A stretch of 38,508 nt of DNA from Bacteroidales bacterium (GTDB lineage: Bacteria; Bacteroidota; Bacteroidia; Bacteroidales; UBA932): the NCBI GenBank assembly GCA_016291185.1, contig JAEFAI010000024.1, positions 1 to 38,508 of the forward strand, read 5' to 3'. The translations under genes were made by a program, and so were the position numbers. Position 1 is the stretch's first letter. The number at the start of each line of letters is the position of its first letter. Shown piece after piece: positions 17,501 through 25,327 of the stretch. The notes beneath the pieces were generated by a model that saw only the letters and a list, made by a program, of their open reading frames with translations, was not told the origin of the DNA and did not search any database.

Positions 17501-18476
17501 ACAGCATGAAGGTGTCCTGCTTGTCCTCCCAGACGTTGATGCCGTTGTAGTAGGTGCCGATCCAGACGTTGCCCTGGCGGTCCTTGCTCAGGCTCGTGGC
17601 CAGGTTGGCGGACAGGGAGTGCGGGTCGGCCTCCTCGGGATGCAGTTCGATGGTCTCGTTCGTGTTCTGGTTCCGGATGAAGAGGCCGTGGGAGGAGGCG
17701 ATCCAGTATTCGCCGGGACGGCGCTCGAGGATTCCGCGGACTTCCAGGCCCATTTTCCGGGTGGAGAAGACTTCCGTGGCGGTCAGGTTGAGGTTGGTCG
17801 TGCTGATGAGCAGGACCTGGTCGACCGTGGCGGCCAGCAGGTTGCCGGCCTCCGCCGGCTCGATATCGGTCAGGCGCTGGGTCAGGCTCGTCTCTTCGAG
17901 CTCGTCGCTGCGCTTGTTGTAGGTGTAGAGCGTGCCGCCGGCCGACAGCACCCACACGACGTCGTTGGAGTCGACGGCGATTTTGCGGGGGAAACTGGTG
18001 CCGCAGGTGTAGGATTTGACTTCGCCCGACGCCTTGAAGTAGCGGTAGACTTTGTCGCCCGTGAGCCAGATGCTGCCCTTCCGGTCCGGCTGGAGGTCAT
18101 AGCTCGTGCCGGTGCCCAGCCGGCCGAGACGCTCCGTCTTCCCGGTGAAGGGGTCGTAGTAGCCGACGCCCTCCGACGTGCTGAACCAGATCAGCCCGTC
18201 CTCGTCCTCCGCGATGTCCACCGTGGCCAGGGTCGTGATGTCCGTGCCGCCCAACGCCGGGTCCGGACTGCGGAAATCGTAGCCGTCGAAGCGGGTAAGG
18301 CCGTCGCGCGTGCCGATCCAGACGAAGCCGAAGCGGTCCTGGTAGGTACAGTGGATGGTGTTGGAGGGGAGCCCTTCGTGGGTGGTGAAGTGGCCGAAGT
18401 AGTAGTACGATGCGGCCTGGACGGGCCTGGCGAGCAGGCCGACAAGCAGCAGGAAGGGGAGTAAAATGCGTCTCAT
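14580..18476 (-). CDS. Hybrid two-component system regulator (HTCS) of the polysaccharide locus
   Basis: The 1298-residue protein combines sensor, kinase and regulator. The order is: signal peptide; Reg_prop beta-propeller repeats (such as FVWIGTRDGLTRFDGYDF, GNVWIGTYYNGINVWE, GNLWIGTYGNGF, LWVSTTRGIVRIDG) filling the periplasmic half; a Y_Y_Y domain (FTGLRPGHYTFDVAILGSE); one membrane segment near 754-775; HisKA with His811 in THEIRTPL; HATPase with NLLSNAVKYT and GTGLGLA; a receiver with Asp1097 in VVSDIMMPLMDG; and an AraC-type helix-turn-helix at the C-terminus (INEVAYMVGFSSPSYFATSFQKQF). The propellers would bind an oligosaccharide in the periplasm, and the output domain would activate the divergent susC-susD genes. 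Confidence 0.97.
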   Translation of the reverse strand: MRRILLPFLLLVGLLARPVQAASYYYFGHFTTHEGLPSNTIHCTYQDRFGFVWIGTRDGLTRFDGYDFRSPDPALGGTDITTLATVDIAEDEDGLIWFSTSEGVGYYDPFTGKTERLGRLGTGTSYDLQPDRKGSIWLTGDKVYRYFKASGEVKSYTCGTSFPRKIAVDSNDVVWVLSAGGTLYTYNKRSDELEETSLTQRLTDIEPAEAGNLLAATVDQVLLISTTNLNLTATEVFSTRKMGLEVRGILERRPGEYWIASSHGLFIRNQNTNETIELHPEEADPHSLSANLATSLSKDRQGNVWIGTYYNGINVWEDKQDTFMLFYPNPSPRSMIGSIVRSIVTDDDGNIWFCTEDGGLNFISADRGTNESFEITPALNMQQISADGDDLWIHTFGSGVFRYDRKRHVVKKRYHVSGANGCGLRTSDGRIFTGGQRNLYVLDPGQDEFVPVEPPCNEFVHCLFEDSRGNLWIGTYGNGFLCRDSGGNGLSHLTVDSDRGLTADRITSFFEDSKHRIWITTEGGGLCYTDPNPNLSNLRLHAFPRSESFNNNVTCAVAEDEDGVLWVSTTRGIVRIDGETLHVQGYIEDRQQILGSQFSYGASLMTRSGYIFMGNTQGLAGFSPSKIKKAAQNHALYITSIEATNAERTLRLHENGRSTIRTKHLNVKSRDASLLSISFATPDYSVIRQTTFAWTLKRNGRVLFSAPTTTENQVNFTGLRPGHYTFDVAILGSENDDAQQTLELYIDAPALWSKTAKIIYLVILLGLLALFFYELEMRRRRERARHLTRMENQKQKEIYDAKINFFTNITHEIRTPLTLIKMPLDKLIEEKNYTPESEKDLLTIQANTDRLLSLTNQLLDLRRMEKNEIKPVFLKEDLCAIVRKSFRYFEQMAEEQKITLREDIPDQPFEVMCARDSVEKIISNLLSNAVKYTHDRIELSLKPSADGKTAILRIDSNGEKIPARESEKIFEVFYQVGEERKSQGTGLGLAFARTLASLHNGKLYLDTSAADRNSFVLELPVEQQQQIRIEDRKTADDTRNADFDSSRHTLLLVEDSAEMRGYLAGELSDEYNIVTAANGQDAVEKLQEERIDLVVSDIMMPLMDGCQLCNYIKTNMEFSHLPVILLTAAVGMETRLQTLQVGADGYIEKPFPIELLRANIASLFKNRDIAYKQFTDSPLTHFNSVNTSKMDEEFMEKLHGIVMKHMAEQDLSIETLTNLIGTSKSTLYRKVKANTGLNINEYIRLCRLKQAAEMLSSQKYRINEVAYMVGFSSPSYFATSFQKQFNISPSSFVKNLKD

Positions 18477-18700
18477 CGGGACTTTTTTAATCTGGGGTGC
18501 AAGTTAGCGAATATTCCTTTAAATCAGGGCTCAAACGTTTTAAAATTTGACACTTTTTTAAAATCTTTAATAATTCGTTGAGTCATTTTTTAAAATAAAT
18601 GCAACTTTTTTGAACAAATATGCAAAGTTCTGCTTATATTTGCGTGTCTGATTAGTTCAGACGGGCCCGCAAACCCTTTTAACCAAATATTATTAATTCT
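18477..18700. promoter_or_regulatory. Divergent promoter region between the HTCS gene and susC
   Basis: This 224-nt AT-rich gap separates the minus-strand regulator from plus-strand susC. For susC there is TTG 18610-18612, then TATATTTG 18635-18642 (TAnnTTTG; gap of 22 nt), giving a leader of about 50 nt. T/A tracts (such as 18544-18556 and 18586-18596) and repeated TTTTAAAA-like words upstream are candidate places for HTCS binding. I could not define an operator or a convincing minus-strand -7 box. Confidence 0.6.
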
Positions 18701-21700
18701 ATGACCAAACAACTGTTTGCGAAAGCGGCAACGATTGCCATGATCTTTGCCGCGAGTCTCTTGGGAATGAGCTCAGCTCTTGCCCAGAATGCTCCCATCC
18801 GCGGTACTGTCGTAGATTCCGGCAACGAGCCGGTGATCGGCGCTGCTGTGATGGTTCCTGGCACCACCACCGGTGCCACGACCAATCTCGACGGTAAATT
18901 TGAACTCCGTGTTGCCCCCGGCACTACGCTGGAGGTTTCCTGCATCGGTTACGCCACCAAGCGCGTGTCTGCCGCCAACGGCATGACCGTCGTGCTCGAG
19001 GATGACACCGAGATGCTGGAAGAGACCGTGGTTATCGGTTACGGTGTTCAGAAGAAGAGCGACCTGACCGGTGCCGTGGCTTCGGTGCGTCAGGACGACC
19101 TCCAGAACCGCTCCACGACGGATGCCGCCGCCGCCCTCCAGGGTAAGGCCGCCGGTATTCAGATCATCAACACTTCCGGTGCTCCGGGTGAGGGTGCTTC
19201 GATCCGTGTTCGTGGTTATTCCTCGAACTCCGGTTCCATCGGACCGCTCCTCATCGTTGATGGTTTGAAGGTTGACAACATCCAGTACCTCGATCCTTCC
19301 ATGATCGAATCCATGGAGGTCCTGAAGGATGCTGCTTCCGCCGCTATCTACGGTGCGCAGGCTGGTAACGGTGTCGTGCTCATCACCACCAAGACCGGCG
19401 CCGCCAACAACGGCACCGCGCACATCACCTACAACGGCCGCTTCACCCTCGAGTCCCTCGGCAAGAAGGCTGATATCTTCGGCGCCAAGGACTACATCGA
19501 GTATCAGACCTACATCGGCAACCTTACTGAGGATAAGCTGAAGGCCAATGGCTACAACGGCACCGACACCAACTGGTACGACGCCGTGTTCCAGCCGAGC
19601 TGGAGCCAGCAGCATGGTATCACCTTCCAGGGTGGTAATAATAAAGGTCACTTCTTCACCTCCCTCAACTATGTCGACCAGGACGGTATCGTCGTCGGCA
19701 AGAAGGACACCTACAATCGTCTGACCGCCCAGGTCAACGCCGACTATCAGCTGTTCAAGTGGTTCAACGTCTCCACCAACAACTCTATCGAGAAGTGGAG
19801 CCGCAAGTCCGTTTCCTCCGGTTACGGTTCCGTGCTGAACTCCGTGGTCTCCATCGACCCGCTCACCCCGGCTTACATCTCCCGTATCGAGGACACCCCG
19901 GGTGGCATGCAGGAGCACTACCTCGCCGGCGACCCGATCCCGACCGATCCGACCCACAACAACGACTTCTACGGTACCTCCAAGTACCTCGAGGAAGCTA
20001 CCGGTAACCCGCTGTTCCAGCGCGACAAGAGCGACAGCTCCAGCGGCGGTATCAACATCCGTGGTACCCTGGCAGCCAACCTGACCCCGATCGCCGGCCT
20101 GACCTTCACGTCCCGCTTCGGTTATCGCATCGCCCAGAGCAGCAGCCACAGCTACACGCAGCCGTACTGGCTGACCTCCATGGCCCAGTCCAGCAACTAC
20201 AACATCTCCGCGAACGTCAACACGAGCTACTACTATCAGTGGGAGAACTTCGTGAACTTCAACAAGACCTTCGGCAAGCACACGGTCGGCGCCATGGCCG
20301 GTATGTCCTACACGGAGAGCCACAATGACAATGCCAGCATCTCCTCCGAGGGTCCGGACATCCTGAAGGGCTACGAAGAGAACTACCGCTACATCGACTA
20401 CCTGACCTCCGACGCCACCAAGAATGTCGGCAACGCTCCGGGTATGTCCGCCCAGCTGTCCTACTTCGGTCGTTTGATGTACAGCTTTGACAATCGCTAT
20501 AGTATCCAGGCCAACTTCCGTGCCGATGCTTACGACTCCTCCAAGCTTTCCAAGCAGGCCCGCTGGGGTTACTTCCCCTCCGTGTCCCTCGGTTGGACCA
20601 TCAGCAACGAGCCGTTCTTCAAGGACAACGTGAGCCGCAGCGCCATCTCCTTCCTGAAGATCCGCGGTTCCTGGGGTCTCAACGGTAACATCAACGTGCT
20701 GAACGGCTACCGCTACTCCACGTCCATCTCCGTGAACGGCCAGATGTATCAGGGTACTCCTTCCACCGGCGACGGTGCTCCGCAGTACGGTTCCATGCCG
20801 TCCGGTCTGGCCAACCCGAACCTGAAGTGGGAGACCTCCGAGCAGTATGACGCCGGTCTCGACGCCCGCTTCCTGAACAACCGACTGACCTTCGCGTTCG
20901 ACTGGTATCGTAAGTACACCAAGGACCTCCTCATCCAGGTCGAGAACCTGCCGGAAATCGGTGTGGCCAACTCCTGGGTCAACGCTGGTCGCGTGCTCAA
21001 CACCGGTCTCGAGTTCGAACTCGGCTGGAAAGACAGCATCGGTGACTTCCGCTACAGCATCAACGCCAACCTCTCGACCCTCCACAATGAGGTCCTCGAC
21101 GTCCACGCGCTGGTCGACCGTATCACCTCCGACCCTGTCAGCGGTCTGAACGAGAAGCTCAACACCGCTTTCGAGAAGGGCTACCCGATCTGGTACTTCT
21201 ACGGTTACAAGTATGCCGGTGTCAACCAGGAGACTGGTGCTGCCGAGTACTACAACAAGGCTGGCGAGCGTGTGTCCACCGTCACCGAGAACGACCGTGC
21301 CTACCTCGGCGAGGGTATTCCTAGCCTCACCTACGGTATCACCGTCAACCTCGCCTGGAAGGGCCTCGACCTCGTGATCTTCGGCACCGGCGCCGCCGGC
21401 AACGAGATCTACAACCTGATGGTTTCCGCCGACCGTTCCTTGACGAATGGCCTTACCACCTACTGGAAGAACTCCTGGGGCAACCCGGCCGTCAACAAGG
21501 CCACTGCCAAGTATCCGGATATGTACAAGACCGCCAGCGACTGGTACTTCTACAGCTCCAGCGCCGCCATCTATGACGGTTCCTTCTTCAAGATCAAGCA
21601 GATTCAGCTTGGTTACACCCTGCCGCAGAACATCACCAAGAAGGCTCTCATCAGCGACCTCCGCTTCTTCGTCTCCCTGGACGACTACTTCACCTTCACG

Positions 21701-21820
21701 AAGTACCCGGGTGCCGATCCTGAGACCGCTTCCTACAACAACTCCACTTCCCGTGGCGTCGACTCCGGCTCGTATCCTACCACCAAGAAGGTTGTCTTCG
21801 GTGTGAATCTGACGTTCTAA
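18701..21820 (+). CDS. SusC/RagA-family TonB-dependent outer membrane transporter
   Basis: The 1039-residue protein has a signal peptide ending near SSALAQ. A carboxypeptidase-like N-terminal domain follows (IRGTVVDSGNEPVIGAAVMVPGT... LEVSCIGYATKRV), then the linker EETVVIGYGVQKKSDLTGAV, the plug (LQGKAAGIQI, SIRVRGYSS, PLLIVDGLKV, IESMEVLKDAASAAIYG, GVVLITTK) and a long 22-stranded barrel rich in aromatic residues ending KKVVFGVNLTF. It forms the outer membrane channel of a SusCD glycan importer, energised by TonB/ExbBD. Codon use is strongly biased to GGT, CGT and GCT, unlike the neighbouring HTCS gene, suggesting high expression. susD follows after 19 nt. Confidence 0.98.
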   Translation: MTKQLFAKAATIAMIFAASLLGMSSALAQNAPIRGTVVDSGNEPVIGAAVMVPGTTTGATTNLDGKFELRVAPGTTLEVSCIGYATKRVSAANGMTVVLEDDTEMLEETVVIGYGVQKKSDLTGAVASVRQDDLQNRSTTDAAAALQGKAAGIQIINTSGAPGEGASIRVRGYSSNSGSIGPLLIVDGLKVDNIQYLDPSMIESMEVLKDAASAAIYGAQAGNGVVLITTKTGAANNGTAHITYNGRFTLESLGKKADIFGAKDYIEYQTYIGNLTEDKLKANGYNGTDTNWYDAVFQPSWSQQHGITFQGGNNKGHFFTSLNYVDQDGIVVGKKDTYNRLTAQVNADYQLFKWFNVSTNNSIEKWSRKSVSSGYGSVLNSVVSIDPLTPAYISRIEDTPGGMQEHYLAGDPIPTDPTHNNDFYGTSKYLEEATGNPLFQRDKSDSSSGGINIRGTLAANLTPIAGLTFTSRFGYRIAQSSSHSYTQPYWLTSMAQSSNYNISANVNTSYYYQWENFVNFNKTFGKHTVGAMAGMSYTESHNDNASISSEGPDILKGYEENYRYIDYLTSDATKNVGNAPGMSAQLSYFGRLMYSFDNRYSIQANFRADAYDSSKLSKQARWGYFPSVSLGWTISNEPFFKDNVSRSAISFLKIRGSWGLNGNINVLNGYRYSTSISVNGQMYQGTPSTGDGAPQYGSMPSGLANPNLKWETSEQYDAGLDARFLNNRLTFAFDWYRKYTKDLLIQVENLPEIGVANSWVNAGRVLNTGLEFELGWKDSIGDFRYSINANLSTLHNEVLDVHALVDRITSDPVSGLNEKLNTAFEKGYPIWYFYGYKYAGVNQETGAAEYYNKAGERVSTVTENDRAYLGEGIPSLTYGITVNLAWKGLDLVIFGTGAAGNEIYNLMVSADRSLTNGLTTYWKNSWGNPAVNKATAKYPDMYKTASDWYFYSSSAAIYDGSFFKIKQIQLGYTLPQNITKKALISDLRFFVSLDDYFTFTKYPGADPETASYNNSTSRGVDSGSYPTTKKVVFGVNLTF

Positions 21821-21839
21821 TGCTAAAAGATAACTGAAT

Positions 21840-23600
21840 ATGAAAAAGATAGTTTACTCTATTCTCGCCGTCGCCGCTCTTTTCGCCGCAGTTTCCTGCG
21901 AGAAGAACCTTGACATCCCCCAGAAGGGTGTGTCGGCCTACGAGACTTTCTACAAGACCGATGCTGACGCGGAGTCCGCTCTGACTGCTGCGTACGCCCG
22001 CTTCGCCACCTATGTGACCGGCCGTGGCAACGCCTTCATCTATGTGCCTATCCGCGCTGCGCTCAACAACTGCGCCGATGATATGTATGCCGCCGGTTCC
22101 AACTTCGGTGACAACGACTATATGGCTCAGCTGGATGAGTTCCGCTATGACCCCGGTAACGAAGTCATCGGCAACCTCTACAGCGGCCTTTTCCTTGCGA
22201 ACTATGCTTGCAACCTGGTGATCGACAACTTCAAGGAGGCCAACTCCACCGTCGCACAGCGTTGCGTCGCCGAGGCCCGTGTCATGCGTGCCTACATCTA
22301 CTTCGTCCTGACCGCGCTGTGGGATTGCCCGCCGTTCATCGATCACGTGATCGCCGAAGGTCTGCCGTACAACGCCGACAAGGATCCTGAGAACCCGATG
22401 TCTCATAACGATCTGTTCAAGTGGGTGGCCAGCGAGTGCGCTGATGCAGCCAACGCCCTCAACGAGCGTGCCAGCAAGAGCGACAAGGATGGTGCCGTGA
22501 AGGTGACCAAGGGCTTCGCCTATGCTCTCCAGGGCAAGGCGCTCCTCTTCGCGGGTGACGCCGCCGGTGCCAAGACCGCCCTCAAGAAGGTGATCGAATC
22601 TGGTAAGTATGATCTGGTTCCGGGCGCCAAGTATGCTGATCTCTTCCATGTGGAGGGTGACTGCTGCGAGGAGAAGGTCTTCGAGAGCAACATCGAGTAC
22701 AACTCCGGTATCGGCGCTTGGGGTGGTATCAACCAGCGTTCCACTTGGATGGAGGCCAACATCTGGAACTGGCGTTCCGATCACTTCGTGAAGGGTGCTT
22801 CCCCGCAGGGTAAGTACACCGGTGGCGCTGATGGTTGGGGTGGACTTGGTGTCCCGCAGTGGTTCGGTGACGAATTCTTCGCCAACGATGGTCACTCCTA
22901 CCGCTTCGACGCTACGTTCAAGGCTATCGACGACGCTGTCTACAACATGGAGTACAACAATGAGGAGATCAACGCTATGTCGCTTGCCGATAAGATGAAG
23001 TCCGACAAGATCGGTATTGCCGATACGAAGGATGGTCTCTACGGTCAGTCCTTCTGGCTGCCGTTCAAGCAGATGCTCCGTGGCTCCGACTGCGGCGCCT
23101 ATGGCAACAACGTCCGTCTGAACAACAACATGGTGATGCGTTACGCTGAGGTCCTCCTGCTTTACGCTGAGGCTTGCCTCGGCAGCGGCGACACCGAGCA
23201 GGCAAAATGGGCGATCAACAAGATCCGCGAGCGTGCCGGTCTGGATGCTCTTGCCTCCGTTGACATGAATGTCCTGAAGAAGGAGAAGAGCTATGAGCTC
23301 TGGAATGAGGGCTGCCGTTATCTCGACCTCCTCCGTTGGGGCGACACCGCCAACCTGGCGAAGGCCGGTCAGGATGTGCCGAAGCTCTTCGATAAGCTCT
23401 TCCGTGCTCCGCAGGCTGGTGAGAAGGTCACCTGGCAGTATGGCACCGAGGCCAACAGCCGCTTCTACACTGTCTCCACCCACGAGGCTATCGACAAGGG
23501 TAACACGGTCGGTTTCCAGGATAAGCACAAATTCTTCCCGTTCCCGACTTCCGTGATGGATAAGAACATCAACCTTGTCCAGAACCCGGGCTGGGAGTAA
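21840..23600 (+). CDS. SusD/RagB-family surface glycan-binding lipoprotein
   Basis: The 586-residue lipoprotein has lipobox FAAVSC (Cys20), then the typical SusD start NLDIPQKGVSAYETFYKTDADAESALTAAYARF. TPR-like helices follow (LFLANYACNLVIDNF, VAEARVMRAYIYFVL..WDCPP), and the RagB C-terminal region has MRYAEVLLLYAEACLGSGDTEQAKWAINKIRERAG and LWNEGCRYLDLLRWGD. It lids the SusC channel and captures oligosaccharide at the cell surface. It lies 19 nt after susC in the same operon and shares its codon bias. A strong terminator follows. No SusE/F-like or endo-acting surface enzyme gene follows, so the locus is minimal within this window. Confidence 0.98.
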   Translation: MKKIVYSILAVAALFAAVSCEKNLDIPQKGVSAYETFYKTDADAESALTAAYARFATYVTGRGNAFIYVPIRAALNNCADDMYAAGSNFGDNDYMAQLDEFRYDPGNEVIGNLYSGLFLANYACNLVIDNFKEANSTVAQRCVAEARVMRAYIYFVLTALWDCPPFIDHVIAEGLPYNADKDPENPMSHNDLFKWVASECADAANALNERASKSDKDGAVKVTKGFAYALQGKALLFAGDAAGAKTALKKVIESGKYDLVPGAKYADLFHVEGDCCEEKVFESNIEYNSGIGAWGGINQRSTWMEANIWNWRSDHFVKGASPQGKYTGGADGWGGLGVPQWFGDEFFANDGHSYRFDATFKAIDDAVYNMEYNNEEINAMSLADKMKSDKIGIADTKDGLYGQSFWLPFKQMLRGSDCGAYGNNVRLNNNMVMRYAEVLLLYAEACLGSGDTEQAKWAINKIRERAGLDALASVDMNVLKKEKSYELWNEGCRYLDLLRWGDTANLAKAGQDVPKLFDKLFRAPQAGEKVTWQYGTEANSRFYTVSTHEAIDKGNTVGFQDKHKFFPFPTSVMDKNINLVQNPGWE

Positions 23601-23644
23601 TAGAAATCCCTATTCGTTCTACATACGAATAATTTGTTAGTGGT

Positions 23645-23679
23645 TGGGAGGCACCCCGTGAGGGCTGCCTCCCATTTTT
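23645..23679 (+). terminator. Intrinsic terminator of susC-susD
   Basis: TGGGAGGCA (23645-23653) pairs with TGCCTCCCA (23666-23674), followed by TTTTT. It lies 45 nt after the susD stop. Confidence 0.9.
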
Positions 23680-23683
23680 ATGC

Positions 23684-23812
23684 AAAATTAAAACGGGTTA
23701 CGCATCACGCGGAACCCGTTTCCCACAATACAATTAACCAAAATCTACCACCCGTATTTGTGAAGAGGTAGGCTCGGGTGAATGCCCACCGTCAGAGAGT
23801 TATTCTAGTTTG
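23684..23812 (-). ncRNA. Candidate minus-strand small RNA
   Basis: A TAnnTTTG-type promoter (TACCTTTG, read on the minus strand from 23826-23819) is followed about 125 nt later by a terminator: AAACGGGTT and AACCCGTTT arms (23721-23713 and 23699-23691) with a TTTTAATTTT tail. In between, CACCCG and CGGGTG form a perfect 6-bp pair, with an alternative GGTG/CACC and a CTACC/GGTAG pair, so the RNA is well structured. No ORF of note exists on this strand. It converges on susD. It could be a trans-acting sRNA, a 6S-like or Bacteroidales-1-type RNA, or an antisense regulator. The -33 element is not clear. Confidence 0.5.
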
Positions 23813-23818
23813 ACGATA

Positions 23819-23826
23819 CAAAGGTA
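23819..23826 (-). promoter_or_regulatory. -7 box of the candidate minus-strand RNA
   Basis: CAAAGGTA on the plus strand reads TACCTTTG on the minus strand, an exact TAnnTTTG match. It points towards the structured stretch ending at the 23691-23721 hairpin. Confidence 0.5.
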
Positions 23827-23906
23827 TTTCTTTTTTTTGTAGGTAAATTTCACGGAAAGACCAATAACAAGCAATTCTGTTTCAAATGCCGGATTGTGCA
23901 GATTAT

Positions 23907-23924
23907 GAACGGTTTCGACCGTTC
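23907..23924. repeat. Short palindrome with TTCG loop
   Basis: GAACGGT and ACCGTTC are perfect 7-bp arms around TTCG. As RNA it would be a UUCG-capped hairpin; as DNA it could be an operator. There is no T-run after it. Confidence 0.4.
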
Positions 23925-24067
23925 TGTCAGGAGTGGGTGTACAAGTCGCCAGCAGATTGTCCACCCGCCGTTTTTCTTATTTTCGGGGCGTGAAACAGAA
24001 TTGATGGGAATTGGTCCGCGAGTGATAGTTCCTCCGCGCCCGGGCCGGCGAATCTCGTTTTTTTATG

Positions 24068-24075
24068 TATATTTG
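24068..24075 (+). promoter_or_regulatory. -7 box abutting the aminotransferase start codon
   Basis: TATATTTG (exact TAnnTTTG) ends only 4 nt before ATG 24080. With the usual 5-8 nt to the start site, the transcript would begin at or next to the ATG, so it would be leaderless. Confidence 0.6.
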
Positions 24076-24079
24076 CGAT

Positions 24080-25273
24080 ATGGAAATCTCGCAGCGAGCA
24101 CAAAACATGCCTTCTTCCCCGATCCGGAAGCTGGCTCCGTACGCCGACGCGGCCAAGCGCAATGGCGTGCACGTCTATCATCTCAATATCGGTCAGCCGG
24201 ACATCAAGACCCCGCAGTGCGGTCTTGACGCCCTCAAGGCCGTGGACCGCAGCATCCTGGAGTACAGCCCCTCCGACGGCTATCTCTCCCTGCGCACCAA
24301 GATGGTCCAGTACTACGCTGAGTACGGGATTTACCTTTCTCCGGAGGAGATCATCGTCACCACCGGCGGCTCCGAAGCGGTGCTGTTCGCTTTCCTGGCG
24401 TGCCTCGGGCCGGGCGACGAAGTGATCGTCACGGACCCGTTCTACGCCAACTACATGGCGTTCGCCATTTCCGTGGGCGCCGTGATCAAGAGCGTCAAGA
24501 CGAACATCGAGGACGGCTTCCGCCTGCCCTCCGTGGAGGCGTTCGAGGAGCAGATCACCCCGCGCACCAAGGCCATCCTCATCTGCAACCCCAACAATCC
24601 GACGGGCTACCTTTATACCCGCAAGGAGATGCAGCGCCTGCGCGATATCGTCAAGAAACACAACCTCTTCCTGTTCAGCGACGAGGTTTACCGTGAGTTC
24701 ATCTACACGGGCATGCCGTATATCTCCGCCTTCCACATGGAGGGGATCGAGGAGAATGTCGTGCTGTTTGACTCCGTGTCCAAGCGCTACTCCGAGTGCG
24801 GCATCCGCATCGGCTGCCTCTGCACGAAGAACAAAGCCGTGCGCGACGCGGTGATGAAGTTCTGCCAGGCGCGCCTGTCGCCGCCGCTGCTCGGCCAGAT
24901 CGTGGCCGAGGCGACGATGAGCGTGCAGAAGGAGTATCTGCACGCCGTCTATGAGGAGTATCTCGAGCGCCGCAACTTCCTGATCGACGGGCTCAACAAG
25001 ATCCCCGGCGTGTATTCGCCCATCCCGATGGGCGCCTTCTACACGATGGCGAAGCTCCCCGTCGACGATGCCGAGAAATTCTGCATCTGGTGCCTGCGCG
25101 ACTTCCAGTACGAAGGCGCCACCGTCATGATGGCTCCCGGCGCCGGCTTCTACACTGAGCCCGGCGAAGGCCGCCAGGAGGTCCGCATCGCCTACGTCCT
25201 CTGCAAAGAGGACCTCGCCAAGGCCCTCGTCGTCCTCCAAAAAGCCCTCGAGGCCTACCCCGGCCGCCTCTAG
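24080..25273 (+). CDS. Pyridoxal-phosphate-dependent aminotransferase, class I/II
   Basis: The 397-residue protein is a fold-type I aminotransferase of the aspartate aminotransferase kind. The N-terminus MEISQRAQNMPSSPIRKL leads into VYHLNIGQPDIKTP. Cofactor-site motifs are GGSEAVLFAF, NPNNPTGYLYT and SDEVYREFIY. The Schiff-base Lys is probably Lys235 in SVSKRYSECGIRIG, and Arg in VRIAYV would bind the substrate carboxylate. It transfers amino groups between an amino acid (aspartate, or a branched or aromatic one) and 2-oxoglutarate; specificity is not readable. I chose ATG 24080 over the in-frame ATG 24065 because the family starts at MEIS and the earlier start would lie before the promoter box. 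Confidence 0.9.
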   Translation: MEISQRAQNMPSSPIRKLAPYADAAKRNGVHVYHLNIGQPDIKTPQCGLDALKAVDRSILEYSPSDGYLSLRTKMVQYYAEYGIYLSPEEIIVTTGGSEAVLFAFLACLGPGDEVIVTDPFYANYMAFAISVGAVIKSVKTNIEDGFRLPSVEAFEEQITPRTKAILICNPNNPTGYLYTRKEMQRLRDIVKKHNLFLFSDEVYREFIYTGMPYISAFHMEGIEENVVLFDSVSKRYSECGIRIGCLCTKNKAVRDAVMKFCQARLSPPLLGQIVAEATMSVQKEYLHAVYEEYLERRNFLIDGLNKIPGVYSPIPMGAFYTMAKLPVDDAEKFCIWCLRDFQYEGATVMMAPGAGFYTEPGEGRQEVRIAYVLCKEDLAKALVVLQKALEAYPGRL

Positions 25274-25282
25274 AGAGGTTGC

Positions 25283-25312
25283 CGTACACAAAATGGCCCT
25301 CATTTGTGTACG
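25283..25312. repeat. REP-like palindrome A (GTACACAAA type)
   Basis: CGTACACAAAATG (25283-25295) and CATTTGTGTACG (25301-25312) form an inverted repeat with one bulged base and a GCCCT loop. It lies 9 nt after the aminotransferase stop and beside the transposase gene. Confidence 0.75.
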
Positions 25313-25327
25313 AACATCTTTTTTTTA

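Larger units (their letters stand above)
23601..24079. other. 479-nt non-coding stretch between susD and the aminotransferase gene
   Basis: I see no plausible protein gene here. It holds, in order, the susD terminator (23645-23679), a second hairpin with a minus-strand T-rich tail (23684-23721), sequence that looks like a minus-strand RNA gene with its promoter at 23819-23826, a T-rich patch at 23827-23840, and a UUCG-capped palindrome at 23907-23924. Positions 23925-24060 contain nothing I can assign. Confidence 0.6.

Noticed and set aside
12846..18464. Very long open frame (about 1870 codons) on the plus strand across the GH97 and HTCS genes
   Set aside because: It is the antisense shadow of GC-rich genes on the minus strand, has a low-complexity Val/Ala/Gly/Asp composition and no domain pattern.
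24065..24079. Upstream start MYICDMEISQ for the aminotransferase
   Set aside because: It lies within or before the -7 promoter box; the family N-terminus begins at MEIS.
23896..24228. Plus-strand open frame of about 110 codons before the aminotransferase
   Set aside because: It overlaps the true aminotransferase start in another frame, has no promoter or recognisable pattern, and its composition looks like shifted coding sequence.
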